From positions 620,001 through 684,000 of the forward strand of contig MU839830.1 in assembly GCA_030411725.1 (NCBI GenBank): a DNA stretch of 64,000 nt, in the 5' to 3' direction. A model generated the notes under the pieces. The model was given only the letters and a program-made list of their open reading frames with translations. It made no database searches and was not told the origin of the DNA. Origin of the DNA: Echria macrotheca (taxonomy: Eukaryota; Ascomycota; Sordariomycetes; Sordariales; Schizotheciaceae). The position numbers and the translations under genes are program-made. This document shows, piece after piece, positions 21,592 to 35,605 of this stretch (the first letter of the stretch is position 1; the number at the start of each line of letters is the position of its first letter).

Positions 21592-22508
21592 CTAAACCCG
21601 CTCCGAAAAGTCGCTCGTGACGTTGCTGAACTCGCCCTTCTCCAGCTTGGTCTTCCAGAAGATGGGGTTCGTGTCGCTGAAGCCATGCTTCTCCCACCCG
21701 CTCTCCTTGACATGATAGAGATTGATAAAACCACCCGAGTACGCGTCACGGTGCGTCGCCGCCAGGATGCTCCGACTGCCCAGCTCGAGCGCCTCCTCGA
21801 CCGTCAGATCATAGCGGTACTCGGCATCCAGCACGCCGTAGGCAAACGTCTGACCCGACCCCACACAGAACAGATTGCCCGCGAGCCGGGTGCCGTCCGA
21901 ATCAATGTAGTACAGCGCCGGTCCCTCCTCCTTGGTCACGCCCGCGCACATGGTGCCCATCGACAGCCCCATGCCCTTGTACTGATAGACCAGGTTGGCC
22001 AGAATCTTGGACGCGGCGGCCACGCTGATGCGGCGCTTGTGGCGCAGCTCGTGCAGGCGGCACTGCATGCCCAGCCAGGCGAGCCAGTACTGGCAGTCGG
22101 CGGCGCCGCCGGCCATGGTGCCCAGCAGGTCGCTGTTGATCTCAATCACCTTCTTGACCGTCTGGCTGGCGATCCAGTTGCCCGCCGTCGCCCGCGAGTC
22201 CGTCGCCACGATGATGCCGCCCTGGAACCGGAACGCCAGCGTCGTCGTGCCGTGCGCAATCTTGATGGGGCATGCCGGGTTCGATCGGTCGTCGGTGGCC
22301 GCGCGGAGCCAGGCTGAGGGCTGTCTTTTGGTTAGCACATATGCGTCCCGATACCAGGACACAGAAAACGCACATGGGCTACGGGAGGCATGGCGAACTT
22401 GAGCGAGAGACTGGGCATGCCGTCGACCAGGTCCTGCTGCTCCTGCTCCGTGAAGAGCTCGGTTTGGTGGTAAGCCGGACGGCTGTACCGCGCCACGAGC
22501 GTATCCAT
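21592..22508 (-). CDS. PRE2: 20S proteasome subunit beta5 (Pre2)
   Basis: Two exons, complement(join(21592..22320, 22374..22508)), 287 residues, the same length as yeast Pre2. The 53-nt intron has donor GTGCGT, branch GCTAAC and acceptor ACAG and joins MPPVAH to PSAWLRAATDD. The propeptide (69 residues) ends IAHG and is cut before Thr70, the nucleophile of the mature chymotrypsin-like subunit (TTTLAFRF). Mature Asp17 and Lys33 (TDSRA and TVKK) are present, as are GMGLSMGTM and HRDAYSGGFINLYHV. A longer unspliced frame upstream of the ATG is spurious; MDTLVARYSRPAYHQ at 22508 is the expected start. Works in the proteasome core of nucleus and cytosol. Confidence 0.96.
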
Positions 22509-23546
22509 GGTGTATTTTTTGCGGAAGCGCTTCGCGGTACGGAAGGGTAAATATTCTGCGAATAGGGCCGGGTCGGATGGGAAATGGAGAGTTGGGTTTA
22601 TGCGACGGCGATGGGTTGGAGTTGCTTGTGACGGATGATACCTTACAAGGCGAGCTCAAGGCAGCTTCCATGCACGCGTTCAGCACCACGTCTGGTCCAC
22701 GCAGCTGGTCCAAGCTCCCCTTCACCCACTCAGCACCAGTTTCTGCCTCAGGCAGCAATCCATCCCAACGTCACTCAAACAAACACTTGACAACCTGCAA
22801 GCCCGTGGCTCTTATTTCTTTCCGGAATTCCAGAACACTAAATTACATTCGGATCGAGTGCACCTGACACCACATGCGCACCAGAAAAATAGCAGGACAC
22901 TTTATTTTCATTTAGCTTTTGTCTGCGGAACATAGTCCAGCCTAGCCTTGTCTTTATCCCAATGTATACAGTGCCCGTGATCTGGCAGCCTCCTGTGCTC
23001 GCGGAATCGCAAAACGCCACCGCCCGTCACAAGACGACTCCCCATGTTGTAACTCCCCAAATAATATCCAATGGCTTTTCTCTCCCGTAACCCCCACCCT
23101 TGTTCCCTTTTAGGCTCCCGACCACCTCGACACCTGATCCCATGGCGGAACACCGAGCAGCTGAAGCGAAAACGAAACGCTAGCAGATAGGACCAATGCT
23201 AGGTATCGGTGCCACGGATCGTCGAGGTCGTCCCAACTCGTCTCCCTGTTCTCCCCCAGTCGTTCGAAATGCAGACAGCCTCCTCAACACCCCAACCGAT
23301 GCAATGTTGCGTGTCGTAACCAGTCTTGTCGAATATCTGTGCCAAGACCGTTTTGGCCTGGGCGGTTCTCGCCCACGTCGTACTCATTATTCCCCCCCAC
23401 CATGCCAAATAGCCCATGATTATAGCCTTATCGTACACCTTTTGAAGAACTCTGAGAACCGGAGCCGAGCCGAAATCGTTTGGAATTGAGAGCAACTTCC
23501 TTCTGGAAAACACCCTTGGTTAATAAGAAACGCTCTGCCAACAAAT
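22509..23546. other. Spacer between PRE2 promoter and REG1 3' end
   Basis: About 1 kb. I looked for the Rpn4 box GGTGGCAAA expected upstream of proteasome genes in yeasts and did not find it. No gene seen. Confidence 0.45.
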
Positions 23547-25336
23547 TCACTTCCTCCACCCGACGTTCCAGATCACGTGGGCAATGTCCCGGGCCGTATT
23601 TACCGTATCAATGACGCGGCCCAAGAGGCCTTCGCTACCCGCGCTCGATTCGCCTTCTTCGAATGGCATAAACATCCCGGACTCGGTCCTGCGCATCCCG
23701 CTCGGCGTGAGGCTGGTCGCTGATGTCGTACGTCGAAGTCCCGATCCGCCGCTCTCTTCCGACTTGGCCGGCGCGGATCGACCAAAGGTAACGTCGTCTT
23801 CGTCGTCGTCTTCGTCTTCATCCTCATCGTCGTCGTCGTCGACCATAAACAGCTTGCTCGACTTCTTCGAAGGCCGCAAGGTTTCTTGTGAGGACGAAGG
23901 CGATATCAACGGACTTCGGAATGCGTTGGTACTGTGCTTCATCGCCGTCTCGGTCGGCTCGGGCGTATCCTCTCTGTATTTGAGCGTGGTAGAAGGGAGC
24001 ATAGCAATCGTTTTGCTCTCTCCGGCCCCGGTGTGGCTCTTGGCTCTTTTCAACGTAGGGCGCCGTTTTCTTGACCTAGATTGCTTCATCATAATTGCCC
24101 CGTCATCCGAGTCGCTATCGTAAGTAGGAGGTTCAGCTTCATCCTCTTCGTCGTCCCCCTTAACGTCAACTGCGATGCACTGCGCCACCTGCTCATTAAA
24201 GTGAATATGTTTCCGCTCCCCACTGGGAGATGTCAAGCCCGATGATATCGCCGAGGGGAACAGGCTGGTGTTATCATGACTGACGCCGCGGGACGAAAAA
24301 GGAAATGCCACAAAATCTGTCGTGGCCCGTTCCAGACCGGGGCGCCTGCCTATCCTCTTGATTCCTTCTTTTTGTTGGGCCTGGACGGCCGCAGCAGCCT
24401 GCTTCACGAGTGACGAAGCCGAAAGAGACCTCTGCAGCATGATCTCCGACATGCTTCTCTTTTTGAGGATGGGCTTCTTGACAAACGAGTTGGACTTTGA
24501 CAGTCTGCCGCTGTTCTGCCCGGTGTGACCGGCATGGAGGCTGGCCGACCCCGTTTGCAGCGGGCCGTAGAGCCACGTCACGTCGCAGTCCTTGAGCCTG
24601 AGAGACGTCAACACGATGCTAAGCCACACGGAGGGCACACAAACCAATTAAGCGTCTCTGGAGACACGGTGCTCAGCTTGTTCTTGGATTTCATCCACGT
24701 CCGCCAAGACGCATTCTCCAAGCGAGCCGCATTGGCGTAGTCTCCTCTCCTCGAGACAATGAGCTTCCATGACGACCAGATATCCTCCTCCCGCCAGTTG
24801 TGAGACAGGTAGTCGACATGCCGAGACGGCTGGGCCTTGATCCCAATGTCGTCCTCGGCCCTGTCGGGGAGATCCGGAGAGCCTGGCCGCGAGGTGCTAC
24901 TTGAGGGTTCCTGGTCATTGGGCGAGGCGGTATAGGAATGACCAGTCCGCGGGCTGGGCGGAGGCTCCAGGTCTTCGATGTGGTTGAAGTACCCCGTATC
25001 GTCGTACTGGGGCACGACAATATGCACTGTTGGGGCGGACCCCAGCTGGTCGTCGTCTTCGTCGTCAGATCCGAGCGAGAAGTTCGTACCTGGCGTGGAT
25101 GAGCACGACAGATCGGTCGAGTGGGCCAGGGTCGTGTTGGGGGAGGACGTTGCCGACGAGTTGTTCGCGTCCCCAAAGAGCCTGGAGGAATCCGAGTAGA
25201 TTTCGTTTATACGCGAGGCCGAGGACGACGTGTGGAATCCTGAGCGCTTGGTGCCGAATTTTGGCTGCGAGTGCGACCGACGGAGCGTCGAGGCCGAGAA
25301 ATAGCTGTTCTCCTCCGAGGACAGCACGACGGCCAT
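23547..25336 (-). CDS. REG1: PP1 regulatory subunit, Reg1 type
   Basis: Two exons, complement(join(23547..24597, 24645..25336)), 580 residues; the 47-nt intron (donor GTTTGT, acceptor CTCAG) sits inside the conserved block and joins SPETLNW to LKDCDVTWLYG. That block (~187-245: DYLSHNWREEDIWSSWKLIV, WRTWMKSKNKL) is the DUF1752-type domain of Reg1/Reg2 proteins. The PP1-docking RVxF-like motif is KHIHFNEQV, with Lys360-Phe364, followed by CIAVDVK as in Reg1. The remainder is Ser-rich and disordered, with an acidic Asp/Glu run (~475-490) from a GAC/GAT/GAA repeat. Reg1 targets the Glc7 phosphatase to Snf1 and so controls glucose repression; a role in carbon catabolite control is inferred by homology. 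Confidence 0.92.
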
Positions 25337-28300
25337 TCTGAAAAGTGAAAATCCCTGGTGATCAGTGGACAGCAGTCCAAGACACCCGCAATCCTGTCTC
25401 CAACGGAAGCCCGAGGAGGTTCAACATAGGTCTGCCGTCGTCGCGCGGTCGAGCCAGATCGGGGCGAGGAAGCAGAAAAGGATTTCGCACAGGCAAGGCG
25501 AATCCCGCGACGTTCTCCCCCACTTCTTTTTTTTTCGATCGTAGTCAGCCAAGGGGGGCACTCGGGGAGGTGGCGGATTGTGGTGAGCGGACAAAGGCGG
25601 TGACCAAGACGAGCGGGCTACAGCTGCTCTCCGTCAGTCAGGACGTTGTTCTCCCGGCAAGCGCGAGACCTGGGTTCGAGACAGCAAGAAAGCGTGACGC
25701 AGTTGCGGTGACCGACAGACGGGCAGGTCAAAGAGTTGGCAGCGGAAACGGGAGGTTTGGCAAACGGGAGCAGTAGATTCTCTACTCAGTAGCTTGGACT
25801 CAGCGAGGGAGGAACAATTCGCTGTGGAGGTGTGCGGATAAGTGGCCGGCTCATCGGAGGCTGAGGTGCTGGTGCAAATTAAAAGCGGATGGGAGTCCCA
25901 ATGCCACCACACCCCCGGTCGCTCTCAGCGGCGTGCGCCAGAACGTGGGATGGTGATTGAGGAGGGGTCGGATGCGGAAAACAAGGGGCGTGTGCGTTTG
26001 GGGGAATGGGGGTCCCGCTGCTGTCACTATCACGGGACAACTTTGTCGACGGGGTTTCTCATGCATCCGCCAACAGATGGGAATTGCGTCTTTGCGCATC
26101 CGTCTGGGACGATGTCGTGGACTGCGACCTGCCCGCAACAGGATCCGCGATGCACAGGACCGAGGCCGACTGCATCACACTTGATGATCAGGCCCGGTGG
26201 GGTCCGCCATGGACCAACGGCCTGTGTCCATGTATTTATATGCCATCATTTTGCCCAGCAGTCGGCCAAAGCTGCGATGCCATGCGGCCGCAAGCGACCA
26301 CGGTCGATTGGTGCCGTCGGTGAGGAAAACAAAGCAGGGCAATGTGACGCCGAAAGTCAAAACCAGTCAATCCACCTACCTGCCGTTTCTCACGATGAAT
26401 CCGTCTTGTTGTCCGCCGCCGCAGCTCGGGACTCGTCCTGATGACCACCTCGACAAGCCCTGGGAACCCCTCACCCCGCGTTTTTGCCTTCCTGACCGAG
26501 GAATGTGTTGGCCCAACAGAACGCTTCTGGGAAGCCGATGCCGTCACGGCTGAAAGGGCAGGCTGCGCAGATCAGGTGCTAGAGCCTATCTTTCATCATA
26601 CAGTTACCTCCCAAGGGTCAAGACTGTTGGTGATCTGGCGATCGATCGATGCAATCGGGTGCAAAGGCGATGCGACCACCTAGATGGGGAACCAGGCGTG
26701 GGTGTAAGAGAACCTCAACGGACCTCACTATAATGGGGGCAAACTACCTAGTGTAGCCGACAGGTTCTATGGCAATTCGTAAGGGAGAACCCAGCAGACC
26801 TTCGAATTCCCGTCCACACAGTTTCAAGGCCGAGGACTGGAGCGGTTTGGCGGTCTGGGGCTTTGATGACTGCGTGCTGCAGGTCACCGGGGGTGGGCGT
26901 GGGAGGCGAAAATTCAGGACGCGGCCAGATGGGGCAGGCTGGGGCAGACGAATCGCTGGAATGGAAAGGCGACCGGGGGTTTCGGCACCGCGCGTGTGAC
27001 CTGCTCTGGCGAAGCTGCTTGGTGGATGTTCGGTTCTCGTTAGTCAACGAGTTCCAAGCTCATCAGGCAAACAGCAAAGGACATCCCGACTGGCGTCGTA
27101 ACAGACACCGGACCAGTATTAAATACATTGGCGCTCCGGAACCAGCTTTTCATGCGCCAAACCGTGTGCCCCGCTATTCGTCCTCCATACTGTCTGCCTC
27201 GACCGGCTCGACGCAGAGCGCAATTGGGTCGGAAGGGTTGTCGAGACGAGGATGGCTCGGTGAGCACAGGCTCAACCCGCACACACCTCTCCCTGTTAGG
27301 CTGTTGTTCCTGTGCCTGGCCTGGTGCCTCCAACAAGGTTCCCACCGAACCAAAGTTCAAAAGTCACAGCGTCGTTCGGGCTGACGAGCCGTCGGGAGAA
27401 TCGAGGGGTAGCGCAGCATTCATCTGGTGCTTGCTCTGCGGCGGCCGTTCTGGCCACAGCTCTGTCGGGGTTCACCCTCTCACCTCCAGCGGTGCCCGTG
27501 AGTGGTCCGAGTAATATTTCCCGCGCCGGCCGGATTTCACTTGGTACTCACCTTGGTTGTCCGGGATTCACGAGAGCAGGTGGGCCGTCGTCTCGCGGAC
27601 GGTCCCTGCGACCCCTCAAACCTCCACTCCCTCCACTCTCACCGCTGGTGAGAAGGGCTCTCAGCCAACCGGCATCAACTTGGGCGTGGGGTCTTGTTCA
27701 AGTCACTCGCCGCCGCCGGCCGAGCTGCAGATCGAGAAACAACCGTCTGACCCCCTGCCTGGATAGTAGGACGCTACCTGCGACAGGATGCTTCGGTGCC
27801 ATCACCAGAGGACCCGGAGGGTCTCTGCAGGACTAACTAACCCTCTAGGTCTCTGCAAAACTCGTCCGCTAATAACTCATGTATGTGGGCCGGCATGCTG
27901 CACGCCCTAGGCGCGGCGATATGATTCTAGCTTCCGACACATTCCGTTGCAGCGTTGTTCGGCCTTTGGTGTTGGTTGCTACAAGTTCCCATGGAGTTCA
28001 GTCCATGGAAGTACAGGAGTGGATCTGACATGGGCAGCAGTGTGGCCGAGAGTCTACCTATCTGAACGCTAGTATTAGTCTACCAGACTTGTTGAATCAG
28101 GACCGAAACAACTTTGGGTTCAGTCAGACGGCCCGGACTTGGATTACGCGGGTATAGCCAACTATCTGGAGGCCTCTGTTAACGGTCATGATGCCTTTAA
28201 TCCAACAAGAGTCCCTGAAGCCAGTGGCACGGGGTGACGGGCCCACGGCCAGGTCTAGAACGAGCGATCTACACGGATCCTTTCGGTCTGGTCCCGGCCG

Positions 28301-28875
28301 TCCGCTCCTTCCGGAGCTGCGTGCTCGGGTTCCTCGACGGATCCCGGAGCAGCACAGCCCCTAGAGAGGAGCCCGTCGGAAACAGCGCATCGGCGATATC
28401 GCCGAGACCCGGAAGCGAAACTTTGAGACGGCCTCGAACTACTGGTACGTCCAAAGGGCGGGCTGCCCGACTTACAGGTCCGGAGTTAAATACCCAAGCA
28501 ACTCTATATCCACATGTTGTGCTTGCCATTGTGAACTCAGCCTCTGGTTCATAACAAAGGCGAAGTCGAGGGGCTGGGTTTTTTTCGACAAAGACATCTG
28601 AAACCTCGTTTGATAGAACAAACGGTTGAAGCCACGGGAACTACTCCCGGTTGGTAACTCCCGGGCGAGTGTACGAGTTGTCGGAGCGGTAAACGTGACG
28701 TGGAATGGTCTTATATAGGCATGTCATCAAGACAAACCATGGGAACGAGGCGCATCCTGACGTTGCTCGGCCTTTGAAACTCGGACCAACGAACCAGCCA
28801 CTCCAGTCACGGCCATCACATGACAATTGTCGATGAACTTTGCTTTCTGCCTCAAATAGACGGATATACATCAAC
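25337..28875. other. 3.5-kb gene-poor flank of the LTR element
   Basis: Begins with the REG1 promoter and leader. The rest has normal base composition and only short, overlapping, motif-free frames. No gene or intact repeat is seen, and RIP-like AT enrichment does not extend into it. Confidence 0.45.
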
Positions 28876-29077
28876 TGTCACGGCGTGGTCCTTCGACCAC
28901 TTACGTGACCTAATTCTGCCGAAGGCGGTGTGGCGCAACCCCACCACACCGCACATGCCTTAGATAGATCGAAGGAAAATCCCCTCTGGATTTTCCTTCT
29001 CCTTTTCTCTCCAGCTTAGAATTCTACTATTTTGCTAGATCTTCTACAACTACGCTTTAAATTCCATAATCGTAACA
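28876..29077 (+). repeat. 5' LTR, 202 bp
   Basis: Pairs with 35620-35821, equal in length without gaps. I count 28 differences, all transitions. In its outer half this copy keeps the C or G while the other LTR is mutated; in its last ~60 bp this copy carries the A/T changes. The terminal 7 bp at each end form an inverted repeat (TGTCACG; CGTGACA in the 3' copy). Confidence 0.95.
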
Positions 29078-30887
29078 TAATTCTAAACTCGTAAAAATAG
29101 ATTCTTTAAAATTCAATTAACCCAAATTCGATTTAACCAAAAAAACCCTTTACAGTAATATACAGTAACATTATAATATTAACCCTATTAAACAAATATT
29201 AAATATCTATTACCCTATAAACGAAAAAAACCCAATTAATAACTAACCTTACTAAGCGCTACCAAAAGACAAAATACTAAAATTACCCAAAATAACACAC
29301 AATTTAACTAAAACCAAAACCATTAAATAAATTTATTTCGAAACCAACTAACTACACAAAACGCTTTTACGTTAAAACAAAATCAAATTTACGGATATTA
29401 AGTTCCGTAAAAAAACTAACTACTACTTATTTATCTATACTATACCTATTAAAATTATTATTTTCGATAATAATAATAATAACAATAATAACAATACGTT
29501 ACTTAACCTTATTTAATACCTTTTTAATAAATATTAAATAAATATTAATATCCCTATAACCGAAAAATATTACGTTATTATAACAAAGAACCTTAATACC
29601 AACCTTATTAATTACGTAAACTTTATCGCAATATAATACACTTATAAAAATAAACCAATAATATTATATATACCCCTTTTTAATAAATATACTATAATAT
29701 ATAACAAACTTATAAACCTAAAAAAGTTTTTAAAACTTATTTAATAATATCCTAAAACAATATTTTATAAATTTAAAACTCGTTAATTTCTCGCTATAAG
29801 CCTAAAAACATAACTTAAAAATACCTAAAACACTACAAAATATTTAAATACTAACTAATTTTTAATTATAATATAAGCGGATATATTCTATAATTAAATT
29901 AAAAACTATAAATATCCTACTATTAAAGCTATATTTAATAATTACCTTAACGATTTAATTAATAAAGTTTTAAATTATAATTATTAAATCGCAAACTTAA
30001 ACGTAACTATTACTTACCTTATATAGTAAAATATATACCCTTTTTAAAATTAAAACCAGCGTTTTAAAACGAATAACTCCTATAATATTATACTAATAAC
30101 GTTAACCCTATCTACTACAAACTTTACCACTAAATCGGCAAAAATAGCCAATACCTTTATTTTTTATAATAATAAGGTAAAAGATACTATAACGTTTAAA
30201 ATCTAATATTATTAAATTAAAAATAAACTTAAAATTAATATAAATTATTTCCTAACTAAGTAAGCCAAATATATATACGTTAAAGGCTAACTTTAAAGTA
30301 ATACTACTTTAAAATTATAATTATACCTTAAATATAAATATTTTAATTAAATTTATACCCTTACTAATCTTTTTAATTATTTATAAAATAAATACTTTAA
30401 CTTAAATACTATTTTTAACGCTATTAAAAATTATAATAACCTAAAGTTAAAACGTATTACTAATTTTTAAACGTTTAAAAATAAGTTCATCTATTACGCT
30501 AATATTTATTATAAATAAAAAAACGCGTAAAAGTATAAATTTTACCTTAAACTTTTCCTTACGCTTTAAATTTAAATATCGTAAGAGTTTTATAATAATA
30601 CTATATTATTTATAAAATACGTTTATATTATAACTTAAATTACAAAAACGATACGTAACGTATATAAAAATTACTTTAAGAAATAAGATATTAACTTAAT
30701 AACAATTATAGCTACTATGACTAATAAATTAACAAAACGTAAAATATATAGCGGTACGGTATAATTTAGAAGCTTTTTATTGGAAACTTATACCTAAGCT
30801 ATTATTACCTTTATCCCAATTATAAAGGATTTACCTCTACTTTTTCCACTACTTAATACTATTAAGTTAAAAAAGTTAATAAAAAAA

Positions 30888-30935
30888 GGTTATTACTTTA
30901 AATATTACGAGAAAAATTACTATATATTTAAATAT
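30888..30935 (+). pseudogene. Gag zinc-knuckle remnant
   Basis: Translated in the frame starting at 30888, the sequence reads GYYFKYYEKNYYIFKY. Tyr stands exactly where a CX2CX4HX4C nucleocapsid knuckle has Cys, Cys, His and Cys (codons at 30894, 30903, 30918, 30933). TAT/TAC in place of TGT/TGC and CAC is what transitions would leave. The frame differs by -1 from the pol remnants. Confidence 0.7.
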
Positions 30936-32608
30936 CTTTATAAAAATAAGACTTAAGCTAACCTCAACGCCATCATTAAAAAGTATAATACTAAATTCAC
31001 TATTATAAGTACAATTAACATTAATTTTCCGTTAAATAAAAAGCAGGTTATCGAAAAGGTTAATATTTCCAATTTAAAAAACTAACTACCCTAAAAAAGC
31101 AAAACTCCCCCTTAAAATAAGTATTAAATAAAAACTTTATTAAGTAAAAAAATATAATATATTAAAAGAATAAAGCTTATTTATTAAATAAATTATTAAA
31201 AAAAGATTTATTTTTAGTATTTTATTTTATAGTAAATAATAAATAACTTTATTTAATATTTAATAATATCTTAACTAATATAAAAGCAAATAACTATATT
31301 TTTATAAATTTAAAAGTCGCTAAATAACTTATAAAATAACTTAAACTATTAATAATTAATATCTTACTATTACAATAAATTAAAGAATTTAACGGTAAGG
31401 TTTATTAAATAATTAACGTTATTCTAATAAGTAATCTCCACATTAGGGATTACAAATTTAAAAATAAACGCCTTATTATACTTAATATAAAGCATAAAGT
31501 TATCTTAAAATTAAAATAATTTAAATACTATAATATCGTTTTTAACGTAATAATAAAAACGTTATAATTTCCTAACGATAAGTAACTAGTAATAGTTACT
31601 TCCACAATCTCTACTACATATTTATATCTAAAAAACATCTAATACTATATTACAAAGCTTAAAGCTATTTTTAAACAACTAGTAAAATTAAAACCTAAAC
31701 CAAAATATATTTACCCTAACTTAATACTAAATTAAACGCAACTTACGCGTTAATTAAACCACAACAGTTACAACTACAATATACAATTAATAAATCAGGA
31801 GCTTTATTTTAATACCCTTATAAATAAAACTCCTCCAACCCCAAAACTAAAAAAATAATTAATAAAATAATATAATCTAAAGATCTTATATAACGCCTAA
31901 AATTTATATATTTTAAAGCGGAAATAAAAGTAGTATAAAAATAAATTTATTAATATTATTATTATTAATATAATAGTTTTTAACTTTATAACTACTAAAC
32001 ATAATACCTTAATTAACATTACAAATATTTACTAAATTAATAAATTAATTAATATAAAATAAAAGAAATATTAACGCAAAAAGAATTCTTTTATAGTAAA
32101 TTCCAAAAATCTATAAAAGCTAATAGTAAAAAACGTCCCTAATACTTATTACAACTTTTTTAACGTTTTTAATAAAGTAACATTTAATAAGCTAATTAAA
32201 TAATAACTTTATAATTATAAGATTTTACTTTTCGAAGGATATTTAGCAAAAAAATTATACTTTAATTTACTTTATAAAATATTATTAAAAAAACTAAAAA
32301 TATATAAATAATATATTATCAAAAATCTTACTAAAAACTTTATTATTAATAATATTACTCCTTAAGCAATTTTAATCCTTTTTACGCAAAAGGCTAATAA
32401 CGGCTTATAGTTTTATATTAACTATTAAAAACTAAATATAATATTCTATAAAAATTAATACTTATTACCCTTAATCAAAAAAACCCTTATATAAATATTT
32501 AAAGCTAAGATTTTTATAAAAATTAATATTTACTAGGTTTTTTATAAAATATAAATATATAAGGATAATAAAAACCTAACTATATTTTAAACCTAATATA
32601 AATTTTAT

Positions 32609-34000
32609 AAGTACAAAGTAATTTTATTTAATCTAACTAATAACCCTATTACCTTTTAGCACTTTATTAACAATACTATAATAAAATACCTAAACAATTT
32701 TTATAATACTTATATTAATAATATCTTTATATACTCCTAAAGCCTTAAAAAATATAAAATATATATTAAAAAAATTCTAACAAAGCTTAAAAAAGTAGGA
32801 CTTTAAACGGATATTAAAAAATATAAATTTTACATTTAAAAAACTAAATACCTCAAATTTATCGTTAAAATTAAAAAAATTATAATAAACCTTACAAAAA
32901 TCAAAATCGTTAAAAATTAAAACATTCCTATAACTTTAAGGAAAATTTAATTATTTTTAAAATTTTATAACTTTTACCATAAATTTATAAAAATTTATAA
33001 CTAAATCGTACAATTACTAATAAACCTAACAAAAAAAGGCAAAATCTTTAAATAAACAAAAAATTATTAATTTACCTTTAATAAGCTAAAATAATACCTC
33101 CTTACTACTTTAATATTAACGTATTTTAACTTTTATTATTTTACAAAAGTTAAAATAAATACTTTTAACAATATAATTGCTAATATACTTACGTAATAGA
33201 ACTTAAATACTAAAAATTAGTATTTAATTATATATTTTTCAAAAATAATATAAAAAGTTAAGTATAACTACTTTATCTACAATAAGAAACTATTAGCAGT
33301 AATCTAAGCCTTATAGTACTAATAACCGGAACTTATCAAAATCCATCAGCTTCCATTTTTTATTATTACTAATTACGTGCCTTTAAAGTACTTTAATATT
33401 AAAAAACTCCTTAACGCAAAATAAGCCGGATAAACTAAGCTACTATCACAATATTAATTCACTATCACCTACTAATTCGGAATATTAAGTATAATTACTA
33501 ATATATTATTATATAAAATAAAAGATTTTAAAATTTAATAAAATATTAAGGAAACTTAACAGACTTTTTAAATCTTTAAATTTACAAACTAACCGCTTAC
33601 TAGCGGCTTTAACGCAAATTTTACTATATATTTTATTACAGGAAACATTATTCCCCTAATAATACTTAATAAGGATATACCCCTACTAATTATATCCAGC
33701 GTAAAGCTAATTAATAAGCTCCTCCAGGCTAATAAAACTAATTTAAAGTTAAAATAATATCGTAAAAAAACGTAAACTAAAGTTAAAAGCAACTTCTCCC
33801 TATTAAATGACTTAATTTTACTATATTAAAGTTATCTTATAATTTTAAAAAAAGGGGAACGTTAATTACGTATTAAAATACTTAACAAACTATACTCCTA
33901 TATCCTAACCGTACACCCTAAAAAAAAATAAAATAAAACAGATTATTACCAATTAATACTAATAGCCCTAAATATACAGGTTTATCAACTAATACATAAT
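32609..34000 (+). pseudogene. Pol remnant: reverse transcriptase, RNase H, integrase
   Basis: All landmarks fall in one frame. Near 32609 KYKVILFNLTNNPITF matches the substrate-binding region (FGLTNAP type). At 32711-32737 YINNIFIYS stands at the catalytic YVDD site, its Asp pair changed to Asn as G-to-A would do. At 33281 NKKLLAVI-stop-AL matches the RT/RNase H connection (KELLAV type), followed by IHQLPFFIITNY at the TDHK-type site. At 33983 YQLIHNKLQ begins the integrase zinc-binding region. In-frame TAA/TAG codons, many from TGG or CAA/CAG, stop every reading. The gene is dead. Confidence 0.8.
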
Positions 34001-35605
34001 AAATTACAATTATATTCCTACAAAAACCTTACAAAATAAAACCCTTAAAAAGCTAAACCTATTACTATTACTATTTTAAAAATAATAAACCCTTATAATT
34101 AATTTTAAAAAATTCCTAATTAATTAATATAAATATAATAATACATTAATAATAATAAATCCTTTAAGTAAAACTACCTAAACGTATTTATATAAAATAA
34201 TAGTAATTACGTCGTAAATAGCATAATTATATTATAAGAACTTATACTAAATATTTAAGTTACTAAAGGAGATTATAAGCAACTAAAAACCGTAATTTAT
34301 TACGGACTTTACCAATAAAATATCAAAAATTTTAGGAATTTATTGGAAATTAACATTATTTAGTTATAAACAAACTACTAAGTAAATTAAAATTATAAAC
34401 TAATATTTCAACTAAAAACTATAATTATTTATTAACTACTATTAAAATAATTAATCTTACGTAATATTTATAATAAATATAATATAAACATTACTATTAT
34501 AAAATAATACGGGTTTTTAATTATATAAAGTCCTAATAAAGTTCCCTATATTAATATCTTACTACTAAAAAAAGCATATTCCAAAAGTAAAGCTTTAAAA
34601 AATAAATTATAATAAGTGTTTAAACTATAAAAAAGCGCAATAATTTACTAAAACCATTTAAAACTACATGAAATCAGTTCAAACCGCTATCTTTTACATA
34701 TAGAAATAATAAATTCAATAAATAAATAAATACCACTAAAACCCCAACTTTAATATAAATAATTAAGTTTATATTATTAAAAAGATATAGTTAAATAACT
34801 AACTAAATAATAAATTAAATTACCTATTTATATAATAATATTATTATATTTTAAAGATAAAAAGGTATTTTTACCTATTAAATATACTAAAGTTATAATA
34901 AAAAATACATATATTTTCTATTAACTAGTTGTAAAAATACGTAAATAACCTAATACCGGGCTAGGAAAATCCTAATCCTAGCGGATAACTTATTAACGAT
35001 AAAGAAAAATAAAAAATTAATTAGGTCCTTTTCTTACAAACCTATTACAATAAGCTTTAATATATAATTTAGTAAAAGGGATAAGATTTAAATCCCAAAT
35101 AATATTACGTATTTAACCTAAAAAACGCGTTTTTACAACTTAAGAAATATTACGCTAAATATTTAAAATACATTAAACCCTTAAAACGATTATCTATATA
35201 AAAAAAAGTAGCTAAAAAAAACCAATTTACACCAAACCACCTAAATAATAACCTACTGGCTATAACGCAATACTATAATTTATAAAAAACAAAAAAGTGT
35301 TAAAAGCTTAATAAGCTACAATTAGGTTAGTACAAATTACTAACGAATTATAATATTTAATTATATTAGTAATATATAAATTAAGGGGCTAAAAGTTATA
35401 ATATATTACTAATCCTTAAAAGTATCCCTCCTTTGCCTAAAAAAGCAAATACGTTAGGTTATAAAAAGTAGGTTTATAATTCAATTTATATATACGGTGA
35501 TATAAGCGTTTTTTTGCGTTTAAAGGGATAAATTTTGATTAAATTTAACTATTTTTGACTGTTTTCCTTTCTTTTTTATTTTAATCACTCGGAACGAGCT
35601 TTTTT

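Noticed and set aside
21685..22317. 210-codon plus-strand frame opposite PRE2
   Set aside because: Antisense shadow of a highly conserved proteasome subunit with GC-rich third positions.
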